Of a stretch of DNA of 64,000 nt, positions 44,217-55,800 are shown piece after piece. Numbering within the stretch: the first letter of the stretch is position 1; each line of letters begins with the position of its first letter. Made by a program: the position numbers and the translations under genes. Origin of the DNA: Beroe forskalii. Taxonomy: Eukaryota; Ctenophora; Nuda; Beroida; Beroidae. Below the pieces are notes generated by a model. The model was given only the letters and a program-made list of their open reading frames with translations, did no database searches and was not told the DNA's origin. Location: positions 62,001 through 126,000 of the forward strand of contig WFMF01000331.1 in the NCBI GenBank assembly GCA_011033025.1. The letters are read 5' to 3'.

Positions 44217-44604
44217 TTTAAAACTTCCAGGTCGTTAACGTGTGTTTTCTGCGGAGAATGGAGTGGTGAATAATCACTTAAATTAATCACTTAATTAAAT
44301 AAATTACATTTTATTAGCGTATTTTAGTTACACATGCCCCCCCCCCCCCCCCCTTTGCAATTGCTGTTTAATACTAGCAATTGGTATGACGAATTTATCG
44401 GTGGCAGCAACTCTGTACTGGGGTTGGTAGATTAAAATTAAACACATTTATAATTGTTATCTCATGGATTACAATTTGATAATTGCAATAGTGTTTTGAA
44501 TTTCAGGTTCAAAAGCAAGAAACTGAAAGTTGGATCCAGCCCAATTTGAAATGAACTTTACTTTCAGGAAGATACGTATTCACCTCTTTTTTTAATTGTT
44601 TAAT

Positions 44605-44628
44605 TTCCCCCCCCCCCCCCCCCCCCAT
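44605..44628. repeat. Poly(C) runs (also 44338-44354, 44719-44727)
   Basis: Long C homopolymers within the 43.3-45.3 kb element. Their lengths are probably unreliable. Confidence 0.85.
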
Positions 44629-44780
44629 GACATATGATTCAATGATTCATATTCACTGGTAAGGAATTTGTTGATAGATATGCGGTAAGGTAGCATCAAG
44701 TCTCAAAGTGGACTTCAACCCCCCCCCCTCTCAGTACCAATACAATAACAGTGCTGATAGTGATATAATATAGATGCTGT

Positions 44781-44935
44781 ACTTTAGGCAGGTACAATAC
44801 GTTTCTCCTTCTAGGTTCGGTCCGACTGCGCGGGTGGGCATTGTTCGATTTATAGTTATATTAGGTACTCATATTGAAATATGCTGAGCCGCGCAGTCGT
44901 ACCGAACCTAGAAACGTACTGGACCTGCCTAAAGT
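44781..44935. mobile_element. Foldback MITE, CTTTAGGCAGGT family, copy 2
   Basis: Long inverted arms: ACTTTAGGCAGGTACAATAC...GGTTCGGTCCGACTGCGCGG pairs with CCGCGCAGTCGTACCGAACC...GGACCTGCCTAAAGT. The stem is about 50 bp with a few mismatches. Confidence 0.8.
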
Positions 44936-45597
44936 TGAGCTCTTAAAACTTTAAAATCTTGATAATACTCACTGTTCAATGGCCGCACCTTCTTCCCACT
45001 CGCTATAATATTAGTAATATTGACACCCGAAAGTATATGCTTATTTCTTATGGCGTTATTATTTTATTAATATTGTGTAGCTGTTACTTGTCAGTATCCC
45101 ACGAGAACAATCTTATAAAGTTATTATAAAACACTAATACTGCAACTAATATATAATATTTGGATATATTTTGTTGCGATAAACTGCTAAAAATGAGTGG
45201 TTTTCGAAACAGATCTTAAGAAAATATGTTCTTCCCTTATAGTGGTTGCAGTATTAGTACGTAACACGGTTTGTGATAATGGCTCGCCCCTTCGGTGCTC
45301 GACATTATTACTCACCATATTACTACACCGTATGACTACTAAATTTCTGATGATGACGCCATCAATTCACCTCTCAAATCTCTGATGATGACGGCATCAA
45401 GTCATTCCTCAAAGCTCTGCTCCCTCCTGCTACTGTTTACACGTTGCATCTTGTGTCCCAGTAATAGAATTTCTGAGAAAATATGTGGGGGCATTTTTAA
45501 TTTTCATTTCTTTATTTTCAGGGGTGCGGGGATGATGAACTTGAGTCTCTAGATCGTTATTGTATTTTGTAACTGAGTTATTGAGTTGTTACTGTGT

Positions 45598-45765
45598 GTG
45601 GGGCGTGGTAACTTCAGTCCGGGCGTGGTTTCTGTTGTGGGGCGTGGTAACTCTTGTGGGTATGGTAACTAAACTACGTGGGATTAAATTAATTAACTTT
45701 GTGGGCGTGGTTGCTGTGGCGTTACTCGTGTGGGGGCATAATTTTTGGTGTGTAGGCGTGGTGAC
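45598..45765 (+). promoter_or_regulatory. Cluster of GGGCGTGG boxes
   Basis: Five GGGCGTGG or near-identical boxes (about 45601, 45619, 45641, 45704, 45753) lie in ~165 bp. The complement CCACGCCC is a KLF/Sp-type CACCC motif. The cluster is ~1.1 kb upstream of the first exon found for the plus-strand Ser-rich gene, so a promoter role is possible; it may also be a degenerate minisatellite. Confidence 0.4.
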
Positions 45766-46026
45766 CATTTTGAAACTTCGCATTTCGAGACGAAATGCAA
45801 CAAGTTCGCTCCTCTGTATTACTCATTCCCTCATTCATTCTGCTGTCATATTTGCCTAAATACTTAACCGAAAACCTTAATATGATTGCATGAGATCATA
45901 TGAACTTCATAACTATATATCTCAGTTTTATAACACGGCTTAACGTTTTGTGGCCTCACCCAGTATTCTTGCTGCTCTGCTGTATCCAGTGCGTTAGTGG
46001 GCGGTTGCGGGGTGCTCTCTTAGGCG

Positions 46027-46134
46027 ATTAAACGCTGCGAACGAGAAATAGGCGGGTAGGATAACGTGATTATCATAGCTCAATGTAGTGGATTGAGGAC
46101 GTTGGACCGCCTATTTTTCTTACGCGGCGTTTAG
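46027..46134. mobile_element. Foldback MITE with CRE-like core, copy 1
   Basis: Arms TTAAACGCTGCG...GAGAAATAGGCGG and CCGCCTATTTTTC...CGCGGCGTTTAG are inverted. The centre holds ATAACGTGATTATCATAGCT and a GAGGACGTT partner. Copy 2 is at 55324-55432, and many partial copies across the window keep the TGACGTCATTATCA core. Confidence 0.8.
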
Positions 46135-46826
46135 TCTGTCATTTAACTGGGAAGTGGGAGGAGGCGATTGTGGGGCGTTAACTTAGGTGATTTAGTCTGT
46201 CATTTAATTGGAAGGAGGCGGCTTACTTATATACTCCACCTAATTCAACTCAATTGGAGTCTGAATCTTTGCTTTATTAGAAAGTTAGTTGCTGCACAGG
46301 ACAAAACAGAATTTAAGCTAATCAGTTAATTTAATCGTAATTCATAATCGTATTAGTTTTTTATTAGTTCGTATAGTAATTATTTCTTTAGTTGTTTTTG
46401 CATTTGTTGGTTTAGATCCCGACGAAAATACCCGTTGATAATTCGAATATGAATCTTAAAACGCATTACTTTAAAAAAGTTTTCTACCCCTCAGGACTCG
46501 TTACTCATGACTTAAAAATCAAGGAAACATGTCCATCCCTACCTATAATCCTGAGTTTTACTCTTATTTCACCGGACACGTGTAAAAGTTCTGATCAGTG
46601 ACTCAGTGAAAGCTGAAGTACAACACAGGCTCCATTCTAAGATTATTGTGCTCTGAACCTATTTGTTTTTAAGTCACAACACTGGATCAGATAACGTCAT
46701 ATCCTCCTTCCAAAGCTTCTGATCCTCTTCAACTCCTTCTATAATCCACCTGATTTCTGAGAGCCAGTCAAATCCAGTGCAGCGTTCCAACCCATCTGCT
46801 TATACTGATCAAAGTGAAATTCACAG

Positions 46827-49800
46827 GCTTGTCAAGAGACAAAATCCGCATTCCTAACAGTAGAAATCGATAGATCTGATCAAGAATACCTAGCAGAGCT
46901 GCTGGCATCCTTTCCCATCTTTTCTCTGTCGTCGGATGATATTCTCCCTTCGATCCAGCATGATTTCAAGAAGATTTTCCCTTGGTCAAAGAAACTCAAC
47001 CAGTCCTGTAGTTTTCAGGAGAGGCAGTTCTACTTCTTCCTCTATCCAGCAGTGCGAAAGTGTGTGGTGAGTTGGGAAATTCACGTATTCAAACCATTTC
47101 ACCAATTTATCAACACCATAACTCTTGGGCTTTACACTTGATTTTTTGTGAAATGTTGTGACTTGAAGTTTGAAACTCTTGGCAGATTTCTACCTCTCTT
47201 TTTCCAAAGACACTGACTTAATATTTGCCCTCAACACAAGCAGTTTGCCTCTTGATATATGGGAATACAGAGTAAGTGCTGTAATAGTTGATATTGTTAT
47301 CATTATTTTGCAGGCGTGCCCAGTCTGTGGACAATACTGATGTCAGTGTCAGCGATTGGATTGACAGGTATGGTGGGTAGAATAGGGATTTCTTCGTCAA
47401 TTTAATCAGAAATAGGACTAGTAGAGTGTAAACAATCGGTGCTACATTTAAAGATGTTCGTTACCACTCTACTGGTCCTATTTTTTTCCCTCCCCATTGG
47501 CCTTTTTGTAAAACAAAAAGGCAAATAGGAGGGTTGGCAGAGATCGTGGTTTGGGAAGGTGAGAAATAGGATATGTGTATATGAGGTCCAGGTTTGCAAT
47601 ACAACTACTGTAATTTCTGGAAAGTGCCCGGATTGCTCCTTTATAATATCAGTGGGGTCCGTCCGTCCGTGCCTTTTTACCGAAATTCATTGAAATAATG
47701 AATTTCAGGCTCTCAGAATGGCAGTTATTTGAGCATGGTTCACTGATTTAGGCAAGTGCCATCAGCCGCATGGAATTGAGCGATTATCAAAACATCAGTA
47801 ATTCACTCCTGCGCCTATCAGAACATAAGGCCGAGGAGTGATTTATTTACAAACTCATTTCTAACTTTATTACTGGCATTTTAAACAACAAAAATAAGCA
47901 ACAACTATTTCAAGAATTGCTGCAACATGAAAGCAATCGAGGCAATTTGGCAGAGTGATGGGACTGAATCGTCAAAGTTGTGTGACTCAAAGAAATATGT
48001 TGAACCAATAACAAAATTAAGTATAAATCATTGAATCATGTGGACTTATCAATGATCATCTCGGAGAATAAAACATTTTTATTTACTAATAATCATATCA
48101 AACAAGCAGCGTAATCGTTGGTTGGCAAAAGCCTATGAGGAGTCGCCAAACTGCTAACGTAACATAAAATGAAATAAAAGCTATGCGCGAAATCTCAAAT
48201 TACAACGAACCTACGAGACTTGCGCGGCGCGATTCGTGAACTGATGATCACACGTGAAACCTATGCGCCACCACAAAGTTATGCGCGTATGGTGCAAGAA
48301 ACTTGGATTAGCTGACAGTTGTTATTCATCTTCGTGAATTCTGATTTTCTTATGACGGGGAGGGAAATTAAGCGCCTGCATACGAGAACAGTGGACAACA
48401 AGAATCATGCTCGCAGGCGCAATTCTTGTTGATTTAGATGTATTGACTGACTGAGAAACATTTCCAGCCTGTCAATATTGCGCTTGCGTGGAAATTCCAG
48501 AATTCTTCTCAGATTTCGTGAGAAGATGGGTTATCATGTCTGGGCTATTAACTTCTCTAAGTCCTTAAATATTCCAATTTCGACCCACCACTATACTAGT
48601 ATTTATATTAATTGAAGTCTCTGTTGCTAAACTGACAGGCATTTATTTCAGAAGCGTATTTGTCCGGTCCAGTGTTGTCACCAGTGATTCTGATGATTGT
48701 GGGCCTCCCAACAGAAGCTGTAAGTATAGATTAATACCTTTCACTTTGAGAGCTACTTTGCACTGGTATTCTACCAAAAATATGATTCTTGCGACAAGAA
48801 GTCTTGTCAAAGAATATGGTAGAACCATTGTCTTATTGATAATGAAATGAAAAGACTTCTTCGTTATGATTAAGGGGAATGGTACAGATTGAAGCACTAT
48901 GCGTTTCAAGTAGACGCATTCATGGAGATTAGCAGATGAAACTCTGCAATCTGCACTTTTAGTCAGCTCCCAATTTATTTCATTGGACTCAGATTATCAT
49001 TGTCTTGCCCTGAAAACTCTCACTCATTGTACTTTCAGCGGAGGACGACCTGAAGCTCGGAGCTGAAGGTGGGTTTAATATAGATATAGCAGGGGGGTTC
49101 TTTCAGAACTGATTAATAATCCTTCATATTCTGATCACTGTGATGGTGTGATCTGTTCATTGGCTGATTCTTAGTGTACTTATAGTGCTGAATACTATAG
49201 AATTTCTTCATTTTCTCACATATTGCGTTGCTATCGGGTTGATTAATGTACCCAGTGTCAAGTCGGACTGTGATGTGCTAAGTGCTGACTCGCTAATTTT
49301 CCTGTTGCAAAACTCAGGGAAAGAATGATTCTGTACCTGATGGTTGTTGAATGATGATTCTGCAGCTTAAGCAGAATATATCTGCAATTTGCTGCAGGTA
49401 TATTGTTATGAAGTTATTACCACGGAGAGTTAATACTTTGATAGCCAACCTCAGATAATCTTATAGTTGAGCATTCCCCATGACTCTAGGTGATCATATT
49501 CTTCACGTTATAGCGCCATTGTCCCATTTTTGACCCTGTGGCATTATATAACTTGAGTGGCACTATATTGCTTGAGTGGTTTTGCAACAAATGCAGGTAC
49601 CTTTGTAAACAAACGCAGATACATTTGTTAACAAATGCTGGTACCCGTTAATGGTATGAATTTGGTACCATGAACCATTTAAAATACGGTATTATGCAGC
49701 TTTTGGCCTGATATACAAGTGAAACGGCGAAACGCACTATTCATACAGATATCATTAAATGAGGGGCCGGGAAGACCTTTGAGCACCCCTTGCTCCGAAG

Positions 49801-52800
49801 AAACCCACTAAGTCAAACTAAGTCATTTAAATCCTATGGAGTAAAATCATTACATAATTGTAAGGGCATTATAAAGAGGGACCTGCACGTAAAGCATTAA
49901 CTCATTAAGGGTTTAAGAGCCACCACTGTACTTTAGAGGGGGAAGTTCCAAGGTCCACTGTTTATCCCTTAGATTATTCCTTGTCTTATATTCGGGACTT
50001 GTGTTGACTGAGTGTGTGTGTTTGCTGTGGTGCAAATCCTGCGGGGTTCGGCCCCGGTATTTGCTGATACAAAACCTGCTTCTGTCGATCATTACCTGCT
50101 TATCTGAGGGCACAAAACCTGCTTTCTGTCGATCATTTCCCGTTTATCTGAGATTGAGAACACAGAGCTGTGGTCCAGAAAACTTGATCAGTGTGTGATC
50201 GTGGTTTTTGCTCCAGGAATCCAATCCACGGCTAATGCATGACCCATGGTTTATTTGTAGTCTCTAAGATCCCACTAATCGCGTGATCAATTGATATACC
50301 ACGTGTTACATTTCACTGGCCAGTGGCCACGTGTTACATTTCACTGGCCACGTGTTACATTTCACTGGCCACGTGTTACATTTCACTCGCCACGTGTTAC
50401 ATTTCACTGTCCACGTGTTACTTTTCACTCCACGTGATCACATCGTGGACAGCAGCTTGCAGCTTGATAACCTTTCTCAGACCTCTTGCAAATGCAAATT
50501 TCGTAATCTCTCGAAAACGCTTGCAAAATAAAATATATAACGTCTCGTGACGTAATCTTATTGCTTCAGCATGGTATTTCAATGACAATCCCCCGCTAGT
50601 CTGTGCTCTGTTGTCGTATATTTCGCTGGATGGTGTTGTTGGATTCATATAGATATATTGTGTAACCTGCATTAATTCGGGGGATTATTCGGCGATGATT
50701 ATGACGTCATTATCACGGATTAAAATGTAGAGTTGATGACGGTGCGGGGTCTACTTTTCTTGTGGGGATATTAATTTTCCATCATTATCCCTAATATGCA
50801 TTGAGGAGTACTCTGAAATATTTAAAAGCTCTGTATTATAATAAATCATGGTTTAACTTGTACTCATAATTTCTGGTTTTGTTCAGCTTGGACCGGGTTG
50901 AAAATAATGATTCATTTACTTTCTAATTCATTAATTTTGAAAAGCGACTTTTCCCTTGTAGTCAAAAATTGGATTTGTCGTTTTGAATTCTTGTCGCGTG
51001 TATTAGAATTGTTGATCGAAATTTGCCGACATGGTGATGTAGGTCAGATATTGTCCGAATTAAATTTGTGATTGGGCCCACGACTCCCAAAATACCGAAT
51101 ATTGATATTGTGCGAATGTGCGATTGTACCGGTTGCCTAGCAACATTAACCCTAGTGGTTGCCTAGCATCATTAACCCTAGTGGTTGCCTAGCAACTTTC
51201 ACCCCAAGTGGTTGCCTAGCAACATAAACCCAAGTGGTTGCTAGCAACAATAACCCTATTGGTTGACTAACAACATTAACCCAAGCGGTTGCCTAGCATC
51301 ATTAATCCTAATAGTTGCCTAGCAACATGCGGTCCTCCACCACCATGACCAGTTCCAGTTCCATGACGGGCAGTTCCATCTCGGCTAACTCCCGCCACAA
51401 CAGCGGTGCTATGATCTCCCAACGGACTGGTGGCAGCATGGTTACTGCCAATGAGAGGTCCTTTCAGGGCCATGAATTCAATGAACACCTCCTTTGCTAA
51501 CACATCTGGTTCTGTGCTGAGTTCTATGGACGAGGTTTTCATATCGAGGTTCCACATCGCTGACAGGGACCCAGGTACTATGATGAGAGGGATTATAGCC
51601 CTTTGATATCCTCTAGAATGTAGGAAATTTCGGTTAACTTTTGTAATTAATTTGGCGGCGGTTATTTTCAAGAATTTGGCTGCGCGCATAATGTAAATGA
51701 CGCCATTTCGACCACCTATTCATTCTGAGCGCCTATTAGGCACCCAAGAAACAAGGTTTTTGTTCTTCGACATCCCATAAAAAATAGTAAATTCCAAATA
51801 CTCACCAACTGATCGTATTTACGTTGACACCACTTCATTTTGACACCACCTCGTCTTGACACCACTTCTTTTTGACACCACCTCTTTTTCAGCAATCGTA
51901 TCCACATCTTTTTGACGGGCCTGCAGTCTGTCATCAGAACCACCTCTGTGGAGCCTTTTTGACATTCACGTTTGAGTACTGAGTATGGATACACCACCTT
52001 TTTGCATTTTTTTGACACCACCTCTTTGACGAAATTTTTGACACCACCTCATTTTCAGCAATCGTATCAGACATGGAGGGTCCTGCAGTCTGTCATCAGA
52101 ACCGCAAAGTGGAGCCTGCATTCACGTGAGTTTGGATTTAATAATTCCAAGACTGATATGATCAGGTGTTTCTTTCGATCGTTGTGTCATATTAAGTTTA
52201 CCAGTCTATAAGGGTCATTTTGTTTGGCAAACTTACGCCGCGCACACGAAACTGCAGTACGAACTGCCACTGTAATAAGTTAATCTACATCCTCCATCAG
52301 TAAGGGCGGAGCCTCGCATCTGCAAAGTCAGGATAGTGAGAGTAGCTGGACGAGCAACCTCACCGCCTCGTCCCACCAAAGCAAGGTAAAACTCTTAGAT
52401 TTGTAACTCAAACTCATCTAAGCAAGGCAAAACTCATCAAAGCAAGGTAAAACTTAGATTTGTATCTTAAACTCATCTAAGCAAGATAAAACTCATCTAA
52501 ACAAGGTAAAACTTAGATTTGTAACTAAAACTCATCCACCAAAGCAAGGTAAAACTTAGATATGTAACAGACACGGGCAACGGAGAGAAAGATAAGAGTA
52601 GTTATTGGTCGTGTAACATCATTTCGTACCTTCGGCACTCCGCTCTGTTACACGACCGATAACTACTCTTAATTGTTTCTCACTTTCTCCCACCAGCGGT
52701 TTCTATTTGTTGTTCATGCATGGGCATGGTTTTTGCACGAGGAATCGATATTATGGATCTTCCAATGAGGGAAAATTACCAGAAAATCCATTTTAAAGTC

Positions 52801-55800
52801 ATAGCACAACAATTCCGATGTCGGCATTTAGTCCAAAATCCAAACGGATATAGCTTGATGATGTATGCATTAAGATCATGTCGGCACTTAGTCTAGTATG
52901 TTTGAAGTGTCGTCAATTTCAGCCTCGCAAATGTTCATTTTTCAATGACCGAGGTATCACTTCGAGGGACAGATATTTTACCTCAAAACATTTAACCCCT
53001 TCTCGACACTTGGCATTTCAATTATGACTTTAGGCAAAGGTAAAGGTTAGGGTTAGGGTTGAGGTTTGGGTTAGGGCTAGGTTCAAGACTTTGGATTAGG
53101 TTAGGGTTATGGTCAGGTTTATCTGGGAGACAGATATAGTGCTGTGAGGTAAAATTTCGGGCTCCCTTTGTTATAGAAAAGCTATCCGAAAAAGCGTCAA
53201 TAACTGCCTCGCTTGGTCGCCTTCTCCTCCTCAACTCACCATTGTTAACCCTGATAATGACATCACCATGGGAATGACATCACCACTGCTGGTGTGCCAT
53301 ATTTACCAATTACCAGGGCGCAGCGCGTCACCTTCAGAAGCACAATGGGTTGGATCTATTACTTTTATACCATGTGTCACAATCTCATTGTCTTTGAGTG
53401 TTTGATCTGCCAACTGTGTACTGCGTGTACATATAGCAATAGGGAGTTTGTAGTTTGTACTACTATCTGTATCAGCGGCGTATTATTCAAGTTTTCGATC
53501 TTTTGAGCCGCAGCGTATTACGCCGCAACTGGGTGCTTTTTTTTCGCTGCGCGCGACAGCACGCAAATTACTTTCACTGCAACGCGCATTAAAAAACTAA
53601 AAAGTTCCCAGGCGCGGCGTAAAATACGCTGTGCCTCAAAAGGTCGAGACACCAATGGTTGCTTTTCCCATGGGTTCGTCACACAATCGTCACGCTCTTA
53701 TTTGCCAATCAGTGTGCGAGTTCAAGGATCGAATAGCGCGCTGATTGGTCAATGTCAGATGAGCCAACTACCTTCATAAGGTAGCTGCTTTGACAGCGCT
53801 TTTAAAGCTCATGGGGTTATAAGCGTATAATATACCCTTATAACCTCATGAGCTTTTACTACGCATGAGTAATTTACGACTTATTACATAAGCAAGCAAC
53901 CACTGGCATAATATAATGGAATAATTTCTACATAATTCGCTCGCGAGATAACCGCTTAATAATAATTTTACGTGTGCTCTGTGGGTGTACGACAATTCAT
54001 CTCAGGACACTTCAACTCCCTGTCCTGTCCCTAATCATAACTGTAACCGGAACACTAACTCTAACCCTAACCAAGCTGTCCCAGACCCTTACCTTTGCTT
54101 GGAGTTGAAATATTGCGAGATAAATTAGTGTCGTGAGATTAAGTGTCGCGAGATGAAATGTCGTAAGATAAACTGTCTTGAGATGAAATGTCGTGAGATG
54201 AGATGTCCGTTCCCCTCATGTGTCGTTCCTCTACTGCCCATAGTGTGCATTATAAATGAATATAAGTACGATATATATAGATAAACTGTCGTGAAACGAT
54301 GTGTCGTGAGATGAAATGTCGTGAGATGAAATGTCGTGAGATGAAATGTCGTGAGATGAGATGTCCATTCCCCTCTTGTGTCGTTGCTCCACTGACCATA
54401 GTGTGCATTATAAATGAATATATAAATACGATATGTTTAGAGACTGCATTAAACCGTGTATAATTATCCATGATTTACATGTCTCGTTGTTTATGAACTG
54501 GGGGTCATCTTCAGGGGTAGCAGAGAGTGGATTTGATGACGTCATTATTACAGTTTAGAATGTTGAACTTAATGACGTCACGTCGTCTATTTTTACTACC
54601 CGACTCCGCTGCTTCCATGAGATTATACAAAGTTTGTTATATTAGCTTCATAATATAGTCGTGGTAACATCCTGACATCCCATGAGTTATATGAAGTGTT
54701 TGTTTGTGTGGTACGTCTAGACACCAGAATCGCTGAAATCTCGACAGATTTTCTATGATTTTCTGAAAATTTCATGATCTGTTCCACCTATAGAATATTT
54801 TCTTGTGCGCTTCCGGTCTATTTCCATGCTTGGAGAGTGGAGACTGACACGGTAGCGTTAAGTTGTGTGGTTTGATGAAAACTCAGCTCCATTTCCCCAT
54901 CTCATTGCATTTCATTGCATTTCATAATTACATCAATCGGTGCTATCCTATTCTTTGCCTTTCCCTCATATTATTCATTGCTGCGATGATTTTTTCACCA
55001 ATGAGACTATACTTAATTATTGGATACATAATAGTGAATGGGGTATGTTCTTAAAAGGAGGACCACTTCTACCATATCTTTTGTTTTTGCGATGTACTCT
55101 AAAGCTGAATTCATTAGCCTTCAATACATGCCCCACCCACTAAATGACTTATTTATGAAAGGTGGCGTTGTATCGCAGATAAAGGATAATGCTGATACTC
55201 CCATTCTCATTTTATGGTGCAGTTGCAGTCAAAACTCCATCGATATAATATTGACTCCTGCTCTTTATTTCGCTTTTAATCAGCCGGTATTGTGCTCACT
55301 GCTCAGTAACTGGTACTGGTGCTGGTAAACCACGCGCACGAGAAATAGGCGGGAAGAATAACGTCATTATCATAGCTCAATGTAGTGAGTTGATGACGTT
55401 GAACCGCCCATTTCTCGCGCGCGTTGTTTAGTTTAGTGCTCGTTTGACAAAGCCCCCGACTTAGGAGTAACTTCGCGGCAGACTTATTGGTATTGGTTAA
55501 ATGAAGCTTGATCAAATAGTCAAATATTTATGTCGATTATATTTAAAGATCGATTATTAGAATATGCCGCTTGACAATTCTTTGCCCTCTAGGCTCTGGC
55601 TGATTTTAAATGTGAATGTTCATTGTTCGGTAAGATTGCGCCGCCGAAGTATGGACAATTTGTTGGCCAAATCGACTTTTCTGCGCTAATTTAATTCTCT
55701 GGCTGCTCCAAGTTGACTGATATGAATTCCTTCTTCCAGTCAATGTTATGGTGAACCTCCCTATCTACTAATTGTGTACACATGTTCACATGATGAATAA

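Larger units (their letters stand above)
43311..45319. mobile_element. ~2-kb element bounded by ~150-bp inverted repeats
   Basis: 43311-43465 and 45150-45319 are inverted copies (GTGAGTAATAATGTTGAGC / GCTCGACATTATTACTCAC, GAAAACCACTCATT / AATGAGTGGTTTTC). The interior contains poly(C) runs and three smaller foldback elements but no transposase ORF. This could be a large non-autonomous DNA transposon or two copies of one element in opposite orientation. Confidence 0.6.

Noticed and set aside
51276-51689. Minus-strand 137-codon ORF as a gene
   Set aside because: It is opposite Ser-rich plus-strand exons with matching splice phases; the plus-strand reading is better supported.
53022-53234. ORF rich in NPNLNPNPNL
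   Set aside because: Translation of the degenerate telomere-like repeat.
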